Shown: positions 24,030-34,969 of the stretch, in pieces
Position numbering within the stretch: the first letter of the stretch is position 1
How the letters are laid out: each line of letters opens with the position of its first letter
From: Fasciolopsis buskii
Lineage: Eukaryota; Platyhelminthes; Trematoda; Plagiorchiida; Fasciolidae
Assembly (NCBI GenBank): GCA_008360955.1
Contig: LUCM01006828.1
Span: 1-64,000 of the forward strand
Direction: 5' to 3'
Length of the DNA stretch: 64,000 nt
The notes under the pieces: generated by a model
What the model was told of the DNA's origin: nothing
Seen by the model: only the letters and a program-made list of their open reading frames with translations
The model's database searches: none
Program-made: the position numbers and the translations under genes

Positions 24030-25360
24030 TGTCTCGGATACGTTGACAAAGAAAAATAGATTTGGATACACGAGTATCGATTCCCAACTGTTGTTAAACT
24101 CGATCAACATCCGTAACCGAATAGATTGAAAGAATAGCTTGTTGAATACCTTACAAATAAATTCATTTCTACTGGACGAAAAATTTAAGGGTCATCAAGA
24201 ACAGCCCAGATACGCACGTGCCAATCCTGTCAACCGATTACAAACTTGATTGACAGAACACTCAAATATTCGAACAAGTGAACAAAAATGAAGAAGAAGA
24301 AGAAGAAGAAAGAATATGAATTGGCAGTTTGCACAGATTCAGGCTTTCAGTCACGCAAGGAACAAAGGGAGAGATAACTTGTCGGAAAAAAGAATAGGAT
24401 CTTGTAGTGCCAATGTTGATTGGTTGTTCGTTGGCGTTTTTGTTTGTTGTTGTTTTTTTTGTCCTGTTCGATTTTATCCACTCACAATAAGTACTGGAAA
24501 AGCAATTGAGTCAAATTTACGATTGGGCAAACAGAATAGGTAAACGACAAGACACCTTCAGAACAGAAATTCCCGTTTCACAAACGGGATTGGAAAAAAA
24601 GAGCTCTAGGTTCCTCGTGCCTAGTTGACTGGTTGTTCGTATGCGTGTTACCTTTCTTACAATTCATCAATGCATCGGCTCGATTGATGGGTAAACAATC
24701 GGTTCAGGGGCAAGCAGTAAAATGGTCATCAACACTACTAGTCCGTGGTCAGTCATTCATACTCGGAATGAATGCTCAGTTCCAAAACCGAAGAAGGAAA
24801 GGCTAGAAAAACTTGGAAAATATACACGGACTATCCTGCTTGCTAGGCTTAACCGGACCGAATTGCGACCACATTTTAAGAATCACAGTCGATAACCCTG
24901 ACAAGATAAAGCATCTCCCTGCATTGCCAGACAAACTCCGTTCTAGGTCAATCGAACTAGTCACATATGGTTAGTCAAACTCCGTATCTGAGACAAATGG
25001 TGTGAAAATCTTGGCTGATTGATCCGCGCGACTAAGACGGGTACGAAGCCGAGGGGAGAAGGAACAGCCAAACTGAATCCCGATCAGTCGAGGAGTTGGT
25101 CAAGCCGACCGTCCGACTGAAGATTGAAATCTTAGTGCCGAGCTGACTAATCATGTTCTTGCATTTCTGTGCCATTTCACATGTGAAAGTCATGATTGTC
25201 AGTTTTCTCCTAAATTAATTTGAGTTTCTAAGTTTTGGTGAGTGAGAGTCTGTCCATTGCATGGAGTAAAAGAAACAACGAAACTTTATCTGTTTGAACA
25301 GCGATAAAAGCGTCAGAATGAACTCTGGTAAAAAGAGTGAATATGGCACCGGTGAACATG
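24030..25360. other. no gene recognised
   Basis: Contains a (GAA)n run at 24289-24312 and short frames without motifs. Confidence 0.5.
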
Positions 25361-25361
25361 A

Positions 25362-25373
25362 TAACGATGATGG

Positions 25374-25407
<34 letters not shown>

Positions 25408-25432
25408 AATGATGATGATGATGATGATGATA

Positions 25433-25467
<35 letters not shown>

Positions 25468-25477
25468 AATGATGATG
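25362..25477. repeat. (GAT)n microsatellite with AAT and GGT interruptions
   Basis: About 38 triplets, mostly GAT. The flanking plus-strand frames (polyAsp or polyMet) and the minus polySer frame are repeat artefacts with no other domain. Confidence 0.96.
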
Positions 25478-25823
25478 ATCGGTCAAACATATTTCAACAA
25501 ACCTGGACGGATGGTCGCGCTTTGTTCGGTAATAACGAGGTTACGGGATGGCCGATCTGTACCAATCCCGAAGACATACTTGCATTCTCCTTCGGCCTGT
25601 TTCGTGGGTTGGATTGACCGGAATAATGCTCCGACGGATGGACTCACAACGCGCTTGTAGTTGTGCCCTGCACCTGGTCCTCATGTACACCGAAAGGCGG
25701 GTTTTGTTTTTCCAAAAACTTGAACGGGCGATTCAAGGGAGCGGTGTCTAGTCTCCCAAGCCCAATTTTCAAGCGTCAAAGTCAACTTTTTTCACCCACC
25801 CGCCTCCCACCCAGTGACTACCA

Positions 25824-25893
25824 CGTGTGTGTGTATGTGTGAGTGTGTGTGTGTGTATGTGTGTGTGTGTATGTGTGAGTGTGTGTGCGTGCG
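25824..25893. repeat. (GT)n microsatellite with AT and GA interruptions
   Basis: Alternating GT tract interrupted by TATG and GAG units, ending in GCGTGCGCGC. Confidence 0.93.
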
Positions 25894-25899
25894 CGCACT

Positions 25900-27480
25900 C
25901 AGGCAGAGGTTACAAGAACAGCAACAACAGAGGAAACCAATTAGCAAGGCTACCACAGAGCAGCAACAAGCGTGTGATCGACGCACGCGATCTTATCGCT
26001 AACGTGCACGACACAAACCGGTGACACGATCACCTCGGTTGTGCCACATTGAGGGAATAGCTGAAACGAAGATCGAGAAAGAGAAATTTAGGCAACTTAA
26101 AATGGTTCCGACACAGTGATGTGGAGATTGGGATTTGTCAAGCAAATAGAGTCGTACAATGAAATTTCTACAAGCATCACAGTTTCATATTTCTTGTGAC
26201 ATGCTTGGCGTATAGGGATGGAAGGACTCATCATTTAGCCACTAGGTTTCATTACCTGGGTAGGGGGCCCCTGAAACTCGTAGAGGTATCGAACCAGCTG
26301 TGCTAATCAAACAAGTGACAATAAACTGTTATCTATCACCAAAGAACAAAACTAGGAATTTGGTTATCAGCTAGGGTTCAAACCGACTGCCACATGGAGA
26401 GGGAACATTGGTGCTCTTTTTTTTATTCCCTCACGCGCGAATTAAAAATTGGTGCACCTGAGGCGCGTTTCAAAATCTGTTGATTTTGAGCAGAAATTCT
26501 GGCTCTGAACAGTCAATCGCACGAGATGGTAGGTCGCGAGAAAATGTGATTCGAGTAGAAAAATGTTTGAGCGTTGCAATCGGGCCACCATGGACATCAT
26601 TTACATCCGCACGCTACACGATGGTGACCAAATCTGCATTCACTAACCCACGAAAAGTGAGGATATGTGACGGCAGTTCACTGTTTATCTAAACCGGTAG
26701 AAATAATATGGTATGGAAGCAAATTATGGATTCACAGGGGAATTTTGACAGGTTTCCAGAAAATAAAGCAAACTGTCACATACGCTTGCTCATATGCATC
26801 AACGCTTACATCGGAAGACTCTTTAGTCCTCAGAATAAGTGCAATGAAATGAAACGATTGAATGAAAGAAACATTCTGGAAAAAACAAAACAATTTAGTC
26901 ATTCTAGTATGCCCAAGATTGACACAGTGTGTTGAGAAACAAAGAAGCGCGTAAGTACATAGAGTTAGGTCGAAATAAATTAAATTTTCTGCGTTGAATG
27001 AAAAAAGTCGGATTTTCCACGTTAATTTTCCCATTTTTTTGTATGGGTTCAAATCCGACAACGATTCTAATGGAATAAAACGGTGAAGAGGTTACAAAAA
27101 ATAGAAAGCAACTGAAGAGAAACCAGTTAGCAAAAAGGAGCAAAATCTGTGTTTTTCTTTCTTCCCTGGATTCTTACTGGTCATAGCTCAGTCGAATGGC
27201 CTTGAGAAGGTCGTGAACGGGATGCAAACGTTTCATTCACGATCGAGGGGACATTGACAGTTTTAATTATGTGCCTCTTTTCCACTATTTGTCCATGTAA
27301 CTTAAAAGTTACGGGAAGATCAGTGAAGACGGGTGTTTGGCATCAGTCCGGCACATTTACCAATTTCGAATATGAACATCGGATTGGTATCGAGAGTAAA
27401 AGAAAAGCCCGTTGAAGACAGGTGAATGGGATAGAACGCAAAGAATACGTTACAAGAAGTGAATAGGAGCGAGATGAAGA
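25900..27480. other. no gene recognised
   Basis: Short frames on both strands, none with recognisable similarity. Confidence 0.5.
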
Positions 27481-27489
27481 TCAGTCTGT

Positions 27490-27813
27490 TCAAAGGAAAC
27501 CATATCTCGAAGATGAATGAGAAGGTAAATAAACAAAATCTCCGTGGGTTCGATAGACTACAATGCTACAGTTCTGAGGATCAGTGTAGTCCGGTGCAGT
27601 CGGTAAGGTGATGTTAAATTGACAGTCTGTGCTGGTGCCAAACCGAGCAACCACATTGGTTATCAGTGGATCCGAGTGGATAGGTAACGAATGTATAGGC
27701 GAAAGCAAAAATGGTCTAATCGGACTAAACGGTGAGCACGTTTCGGTGGCACAATCGAAACGAGACTGTATGACTAGCTGCCACCAAATTTCGAGTTGCG
27801 AACGGTTGGCCAA
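27490..27813 (-). CDS. candidate exon, unknown protein
   Basis: A minus-strand frame of 107 codons has even composition and several Cys, with a TDCQFNITLPTAPDYTDPQN stretch near its end that looks like extracellular-domain sequence (two N-x-S/T sites). A possible acceptor (CTAGTCATACAG) precedes about 27767. No clear donor is seen before the stop. It lies on the same strand as the candidate at 28202-28392 and could belong to the same gene. I recognise no family; a chance frame of this length is quite possible. Confidence 0.25.
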   Translation of the reverse strand: MANRSQLEIWWQLVIQSRFDCATETCSPFSPIRPFLLSPIHSLPIHSDPLITNVVARFGTSTDCQFNITLPTAPDYTDPQNCSIVVYRTHGDFVYLPSHSSSRYGFL

Positions 27814-28201
27814 ATGCTACAAACCATATAGTGAGCGGTCTTGATTTCATAACGCGACAACTTTAATCACCCGAGGTTAGGGGTCGACAAAAGAAGAGGA
27901 CCAGTCAGGTGGTAAATTTTAGAAATGATGAAATAAATAGTGCAGATATGTAAGCATTTAGCTCATAAACAAAGTACCTTTTCATCAATATAACACTAAT
28001 TTTTGCCGGTCACATTACATTGCTTTCTCTAGAACTAAAGGGGACGATCAATTACCATAAAGACTGACGATTTGAAATGCGAACCAATAGCGTTCATCAA
28101 GGCATACAAAATCCTTTTTTCCCTTGGCATTACGGCCTACTTCAAGACGAGTTAAGAGCACAGAACATTGACATCAGTCCAAAAGAAGTAGAAACAAAAT
28201 T

Positions 28202-28392
28202 TACAGGTCCAGGGATGAATCGGATTTGATAAATATTAGGCATTTCGATGTTTTCGTTAATTAGCGCGGAATGGGTTGTAATCGTTATGTTGCCTGGAAC
28301 GTGGATCGTGCGAGTAAATTCAATATTCTCAAACATTTTCATCGTTTTTGTCCTCATCGTATGATCCATATCATTTTGATTATCTTCTAAAC
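28202..28392 (-). CDS. candidate exon, unknown protein
   Basis: The minus strand reads from a possible acceptor (CATACACACAG, about 28393) to a possible donor CCT|GTAAAT at about 28210. The product contains EFTRTIHVPGNITITTHSAL and ends YQIRFIPGP, composition that looks like an extracellular beta-rich domain. The acceptor lacks a good pyrimidine tract and no family is recognised, so this is tentative. Confidence 0.25.
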
Positions 28393-28399
28393 TATGTTT

Positions 28400-30160
28400 A
28401 GTCTGTGTGTATGTGTGTGTTTTGCCACAGACTCACTGACTTTTCTAATCACATCGATTATTGTCCATACGCAGACCGAACTGCGTTATCGATCTAAACC
28501 TAGGCCGAGTTACGCCATCAGTCTTGCCATCTGTTCTGTTGATTTAGCATTTGGATCGTGGTCAATTCGGAATCTGATCGGTCTCGGATGGATTGCATTG
28601 CATTGGGAGCAACCAATCCGGAGTAACATTTATGCCGAGCTTATAACTCCTTGTACAGATCGGTAATTCGGCGAACTTCGATTGTCGGAGTATTTGAGAT
28701 TGTGGTATTCGTAACGCAATTGCCGGTTCATCTCTCGTAATAAAACCGTAAAATATGAATTAGAAGAAAGACCAGATAAGTAATAGGAGTTTGCTTTGTC
28801 AACATAACTAAACATTTGTCAGATAGGCGGTGCAGTAAGGTGGCAGGCCGTACGACAGAGAAATTTCTTTTCAACGTACCACGTCAGGCACTAATCTTTG
28901 CAGATTTTGGCAACAGGAAGACGATATATAGCTCTGATTCGTAATGATCATGGGCAATACGTGGTCTGGCTACATTGGCCTAGCCAGGTAGTAAACAGAT
29001 TTCTCAAGTTTTTCTCCAACTCATAGAAGATACACGTCTGGTCTATGCACGACGAGGAACATGTACAGCCTCGAGCAAGTGTTACGGGTTGGACGGCAAT
29101 CATGCAATCCAGGGTAAGGTTGCTTTTTCCGTCAGGACCTTCTATTCTGTATTATTTTAAGTGCAGTTGCATTACATTTATTCTCTAGTGGCAATCATAA
29201 TAACCTAACAAAAACTTGCCTACCAGTCATGACAACTATCAGAGTGCAACCCAGATTATTACGTACGTGGTTACTAATGTTATCCTAGGCATTAGATACC
29301 GTACTACAAAAGCCAGAATTGCGCACTCTGTTGTCACCCTGTTATCACTGTGCTCGCAACGCGTTTCACCTTTATTGTTTCTGTGTATAATTCATGCTCC
29401 TGTTCGTCCACCACTCCGTTAATTTTCCAATATATTTGCTATCCCTCAACCCAGCAGTGCACTATTTATTTCGCACCAGTGTCAATAAGACCTTTATTTT
29501 CAAGATACCAAACTTGGGTACAAATGTGTTTATTGTAAGCGATAGCTGCACACTCTCTCTGTCACTAAAAGCAATATATACATATCAAGGCCTAGAGTGA
29601 TATATGCCTCCAAGCGCCTCAGTGTGTGTCTTAGGCTTCGAGTTAGCTAATCCGCCTGAACGTCTCTCCATATGCTTCGAAATGGCCGTGCATCCCAGAT
29701 AGACTATGATTCGGATATCCTATGGACTACGTTCTTGTTGTAGAGGTGCCCTCACTAAACCGAGAGGACGGAGGCGATTTCCCGGCGCTCTCCACCGGGT
29801 TGATTGATATTTCGTAGTCTAAAAGAGGTAGCTGCATCCTGATTTCAGCCTAACTATAGATGGCATACAAATCATACAGCACTACACTCGTTAGAGTTCT
29901 GAGTAAAGGAGTGTACTGGAAACATGAGATGTCTAACATCAACCAAAAGGCTTTTGAACTGAGCAATCAGTCACCGGGTGGTGGGATCCTTAGATGATCA
30001 TGTTGCCTTGTACTTAAGACCGTTTGATCAAAGGCTTGGGGTAGGATACCCTATGCCATCCGTCTGCTTTTGCCTGTACAGCCGGACAGTACGAAGCTGG
30101 ATACATCATAGATGTCTACGACCAACCGATTATGTGGAGTTGGAGACTAAAAGAACTATG
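28400..30160. other. no gene recognised
   Basis: The plus-strand frame at 28394-28666 (90 codons) has no recognisable motif and opposes the minus-strand candidate exon. Nothing else is identified. Confidence 0.45.
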
Positions 30161-30166
30161 GTGAAA

Positions 30167-30192
30167 ACCACACACACACACACACACACACA
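30167..30192. repeat. (CA)n microsatellite
   Basis: Thirteen CA units. Confidence 0.95.
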
Positions 30193-30199
30193 GTGTCTC

Positions 30200-32590
30200 A
30201 TTTATATAGCAATCCCGTTTACTTTGAAGCACAGAACCTCATTCAGATGAAAAATGCCAATTTTTTGAAGCTCATACAATCTACTCCGTTTTCCTATATT
30301 GCGCTACCAAAGAATAATGTGAGGTATTAAAATGACCTTGTATTCAAGGTCCTTCTTGGTGCTAATCAGGACTACGCTTGATTGAAAAGCCTACTATCCG
30401 TCACAAGAAGTCGACAATAAACTTCAACTAATGTATGAGAACTGACTATATTTCGGTTTGTATCGAAAGAGCGATGTGCCGTGCGATGTGTTACCTGAAG
30501 TTTCTGAAATATAGAAAAAAAAACAATTCAGTACAAACATTCCCAACCACTCTGCAATTTTCATAGTCTAAAAACTTCAGATAACGTGAACTTAGGTTGA
30601 CGAATTCAATCTTTTAGGACTGACATATGGCCTTTCTCTTAGTGACGTGACTGTGAGTAGAAAATCGGAAAAATGGCCATTTCCATTGAGCAAACGCGGT
30701 AGCTAGCGTTTATCAATAAAATCTGAAATAAATTGCAATACGCTTGCCATTAGATTTTTCAGACCTGAGCAGATAAGTTAATCCCGAAAAACCAACGTCA
30801 CGTACGCTGTTGGCCCCGAGACGGTCTATTATCAGACAATAGGGAACAAATGTTATCTAGTGCTACGATGTACCCATAATTGGTCGGAATCTCGAACCAT
30901 TAGGAACAAATAAGAAATTACAATGAAACAAAAAACGAATTCTAAAAGGTAACATAAAAAGGATAGAGAAAGTCCAATTTGAGATGTACTCCAGTTAGTC
31001 CGATACTCCGTAGTGAATGCAACAAACAAAACCATTCCAGTTGTCTGATAAAAACTAATAAAATGATTTAAGAATGCTGATCAGCGCTTGTTTTCTAATC
31101 GCACGTACGATCCCTGTGTTGCATCTTGAACACGGAGTGGATGGGGCAAATTGTTCGTGTCAACCAGTTATTTCACGACAAATTCCCAGTCTCTCCGTTC
31201 AACAGAAAGAATGTGCAGAATTAAAGAAAAAACGACTACATGGACAAAAAACCACAAGCGAATCACAGAACATGCTTTCGTAAATGTGGATGATTTGTGC
31301 CGAGACGGAAACACTACCAACTGCTAAATACCAGTCGGCCGCAGCCCTGCTTTTCTGGGAACTGATAACAGAATAGGCCCAAAGAAAGCAATATGCAAAC
31401 TCATGATGGTCATCGACGAGATTGCCCACCACTATGTGATGATCACCCTGCATTCAAAACCAGTGCACGAGAATCGTTTATTGAATTTGACCAAAATCAC
31501 CTTGAGTCTGTCACATCTTTTTATTCCACATCAAATGCTAGCCACTATGTTCTTCAACGAACAAAGAATACATACAGGAAGTTTTCCCAGCAGTGTGCGA
31601 AGATGACGGAGTGTGCAATCAGCTGACACGACTCAGGAAACCAATTGGAAAATATACCTCTAATATATCTTCAAATACCTTTTACTCGCACTGATCAGGT
31701 TTCTGAGCACTGTTGTAATCAGAACAGACCGGTACCAAGGCGGATAGATTCGTGTCCTGGCAGGCCCCAATCGAACTATCTTTGGAAACGATGAATCAGG
31801 CCAGAGCTACACGTTTTCAGTCTCAAGACTTAAGTTTTTCTAACCTAATAATTTATGTACTTCAGATACCATTGCTCTTGAAACAAGCGGATCATGGCGT
31901 CAATCGAAGACCATAATAATTCTTGAAGCCAACATTGCTGTTTAAACATTTTTTAGAACAAAGTCTGAACTTCTGAGTGGGCCGATGCAGTCGGTAAGTA
32001 TGTTCTTTTTTATTCCTATATCATTCCGTTATTAATGGTAATACCAATACCCATAAAGTTTTGTTTCAGTAATAATTTTTCCTCTGGATAGTTGATGTGC
32101 AAGATTGTGTGAAACAGTTTCCCCCTAGGCAAGGCCACCGATGCCCACTATCTTAGCTCACATGAGACGTGTATGACATCGATAGGGTCAAACTAAGTAC
32201 CAAGGAGGGGTTTTTGCGGTCTCTTTCGTTACTGTCTAATCAATGAACCTGAAGCCATGACGATAAGGTTTAGTCTCCGAATGTGCATATTTCGACCAAC
32301 TCTTTATTTCTATGAATTTGCCGAATAATTGATAGACACAACAGCTGTGTTCCGTGGCCGGGTCACCGTGTTATCACCAAATAATCAGTAGTTCAACTAA
32401 GCATTAATTTCCCACTGATAGTTCACATACTGGCGCCATTGGGTTCGTCGAGACGGTATTCAAACAATTCATACACTAGCCAACTTCTCCGTGGGTAATG
32501 ACCTTGGGGGATAAACTATTAGCTGTGTGTAACACAGTTATTGATATACCTTGATCTAGAATTAACTGTGATCATTAGCACGTGTCATTT
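30200..32590. other. no gene recognised; possible eroded 5' part of the gypsy relic
   Basis: No domain is recognised. The last few hundred bases would hold gag, protease and the first half of RT if the Ty3/gypsy relic were complete, but I see no convincing motif there. Confidence 0.4.
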
Positions 32591-32595
32591 AGTAA

Positions 32596-33650
32596 AATCA
32601 TTTCATGATTCGATACCGGATCAAACACCTCGTCTATCCCGGTATTACCATCGTCCATGGCCGTAACCTCGACGGGCACAAGATTTTTTGTGCAGTTTCT
32701 ACATGACCCAGAAATTATAGGCCCAAACCCAAACTGTTTAAGTGCAGTCCGCTTAAACAGGAAGTTCGCTTTCTGGGGCATACTGTTGTCTGTGAGCATT
32801 TACTGTGATTCAGATTCGGACATGGCCTGTGACGAAATCGACGGGTGAATTGCAGTTTTTTAGACCTGGCGTCTTATTATCAACACTGGAACTAGCCGCA
32901 CTCTTTGACTGACTGTGCTACGATCCTGTCCTTGTTGTTTTGTTGTATTCTTGTCGGATATTTGGTCCCATTATGGTCTCCCTTCGTCGCTACAATCGGA
33001 CGGAATTATTGTTATTTAAAAACCGTATTGGTTCTTAACCCAGGCTGGAATGAGATATTATTTTTGTACGCAAAATTTTATACAATACAATACAATCAAC
33101 GATTCGCTGAACACTGCGAAAATTGCAGAGTTCGTAATAAAATTATTGCAAAAGACAAGCCATTTGTATAGATGGACACTGGAATCAGCCCATTTGAGCA
33201 GTCTCACCAGGACTTACCTTCATCACCCGTTAGGACATTTCATGATTAGTCTTCTCAGGCTAGCTTATACACCGTCAGCACCGACGCTACTGATCATGGC
33301 ACTGGAGTTGTACTACCAAACATCACTTACACGGCTTGCAGCGCATAATTATATATGTTGCTTCATTTTTTTCTCTCTCGTGAACGCAACCACTGCGTCA
33401 CTAAAAAGGCGATGCTGGAACTTGAACACTTCCTTAAACATTCAGGACTCTGTATTTTGGGAAGAGAGTATCTGATGCACACAGATCACAAATTCCTTCA
33501 ACGATTGCAAAACTTTCGAGGCCATGAAGGTCACGCAACGAGATGGTGGAAAATCCAACAATGTGATTTCATCAGCCAACGTCCTAATGGTTGCCGCCGC
33601 GGAAACAATAATGCCACTGCGGCATTTTTTCCCTACCCTGTAAATTAACA
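32596..33650 (+). mobile_element. Ty3/gypsy LTR-retrotransposon relic (RT and RNase H)
   Basis: Plus strand. From 32632 one frame reads YPGITIVHGRNLDGH, matching gypsy YLDDIIVHGRNLDEH with the two catalytic Asp lost, then KPKLFKCSPLKQEVRFLGHT (family KPSKCxLxxxEVxFLGHxVS). After a frameshift come RTWPVTKSTGELQ and LASYYQHW at 32821-32890. After about 200 unrelated bases the chain resumes with RFAEH and KDKPFV at 33103-33171. RNase H follows: STDATDHGTGVVL at 33277-33312 (family DTDASxxGxGAVL), a stop, then ERNHCVTKKAMLELEHFLKH, REYLMHTDHKFLQRLQNFRG and RWWKIQQCDF to about 33580, with an eroded NADALSR end near 33620. No integrase or LTR is recognised downstream. Confidence 0.85.
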
Positions 33651-33659
33651 CCCTGTCTA

Positions 33660-34815
33660 CAATGTGTAATCATTTTTTCTATTGAAAAGCGTGTCATGGT
33701 CAGAAAGACAGTAATCAGTCGAGTTAGCCATGCTGCTTATGACAGAACAATGATGACGAATTATGAACATGGGATGAAAAAACTATTTCCAAGTGCAGAG
33801 CCAAATAGAGAGAAGCAAAATATTGCTGCCCCGAGTTAAGATCGAATGTGGACCGCGTTATTATTTCTGGCTTTGCTGGGCGCCACTCCATTTATGTTAT
33901 CGACCTGAACCGATAAATGAGGTAGATCCAAGACAGCTGAGTTTTTTCTACCGATCGGAGATGAAAGATTTTGTTATCCAGATAACAGAATTCATCTATG
34001 CCATTCTTTTTTCCTCTGGACACCGTAAAGTGTCTGGCGTTGAAACATCTCCATACGTCCGTTCTGACATACTAACAATTATCAGATTGGTTGGATGCAT
34101 AATCTAGTCGCATACCTGATAAACATTTTGTCAACGAAGATAACGAGACTTTTCGGTCCAAAGAGAGGCATGACGATAAGTTATTTGGCATCAAATGATC
34201 ACATATTTATGCATAAGATTAGAAATTTGATGAAGCAACTAAATCAGGACAAGTGTGTTGTTGGAAACAGTCTAATTCATCGCGAATGGTTTCCCAACCA
34301 GTTTTTTCTCATTCGTCTGGCAAAGGTTAACAGTAAACCGAAAGATTGAATTTTCCTGTGAGAGCTCACATCGTCGTCATGGGTATTGAATCCAAGAAAA
34401 ATCTGACCAACCACTTATCTATAGTCTATTTCTGTTTTCCCACCTTGCACTGTCCTGAAACTGGGGATGATGATAACAGGTCTAAAAGTCAGCCATCAAA
34501 CACAAGCTCACAGCATCGAGCAGTGCACGCTGACGGAATTTATTTGAGACTGTGATATATTGTGAGTTTCGCAACTAACTCGGGTGTAACAAGCTCATCT
34601 TCCAAAGCAGGTATATCACGAACACTATCTTCGCGTAACTCCGGCGGTCGTTCGGTTGATCACCACTTTTGAGCTGCTGAAACCAAACACAGGTATGCAG
34701 GTTTTAGACTCAAGGTCATCTTACGGAATGTCCTTTTTAGCGTGCAGCTTACGCACATCCACACTAATTTGATTATGTCTGATACCCTTTACTGGAATCT
34801 TTGATTTTACTTTTT
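33660..34815. other. no gene recognised
   Basis: The integrase would be expected here if the gypsy relic were complete, but the frames at 33793-34107 and 34095-34349 (+) show no zinc-finger or DDE motif that I can recognise. Confidence 0.45.
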
Positions 34816-34820
34816 GTTCT

Positions 34821-34960
34821 TTACTTCCTTTATTAGTAAAATAGCAATGCACATCATTTTCAGGAAGGGGTCCACAACCATCAGAGAGCTGCTAAGTGGG
34901 GAAGCTGATTGGCGAAGAGAGGATTCGAACCCGCGACCTTATCCGGTTGACTACCGCCGG
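34821..34960 (-). mobile_element. tRNA-derived SINE, copy 2, with internal deletion
   Basis: On the minus strand: CCGGCGGTAGTCAACCGGAT (box A region), directly followed by AAGGTCGCGGGTTCGAATCC (box B). The roughly 20 bases between the boxes that are present in copies 1 and 3 (GGCGTTTGGACGTGAAGCT) are missing. Then come CAGCTTCCCCACTTAGCAGC, CCTTCCTGAAAATGATGTGC and ATTGCTATTTTACTAATAAAGGAAGTAAAG, which matches the 3' end of copy 3. Confidence 0.78.
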
Positions 34961-34969
34961 TCAACTGTT

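Noticed and set aside
25215..25660. Polyaspartate, polymethionine and polyserine frames
   Set aside because: Products of the (GAT)n array in three frames.
26270..26310. tRNA-like box B (GGTTCGATACC) on the minus strand
   Set aside because: A box A-like string occurs on the wrong side of it, so the order does not fit a pol III promoter.
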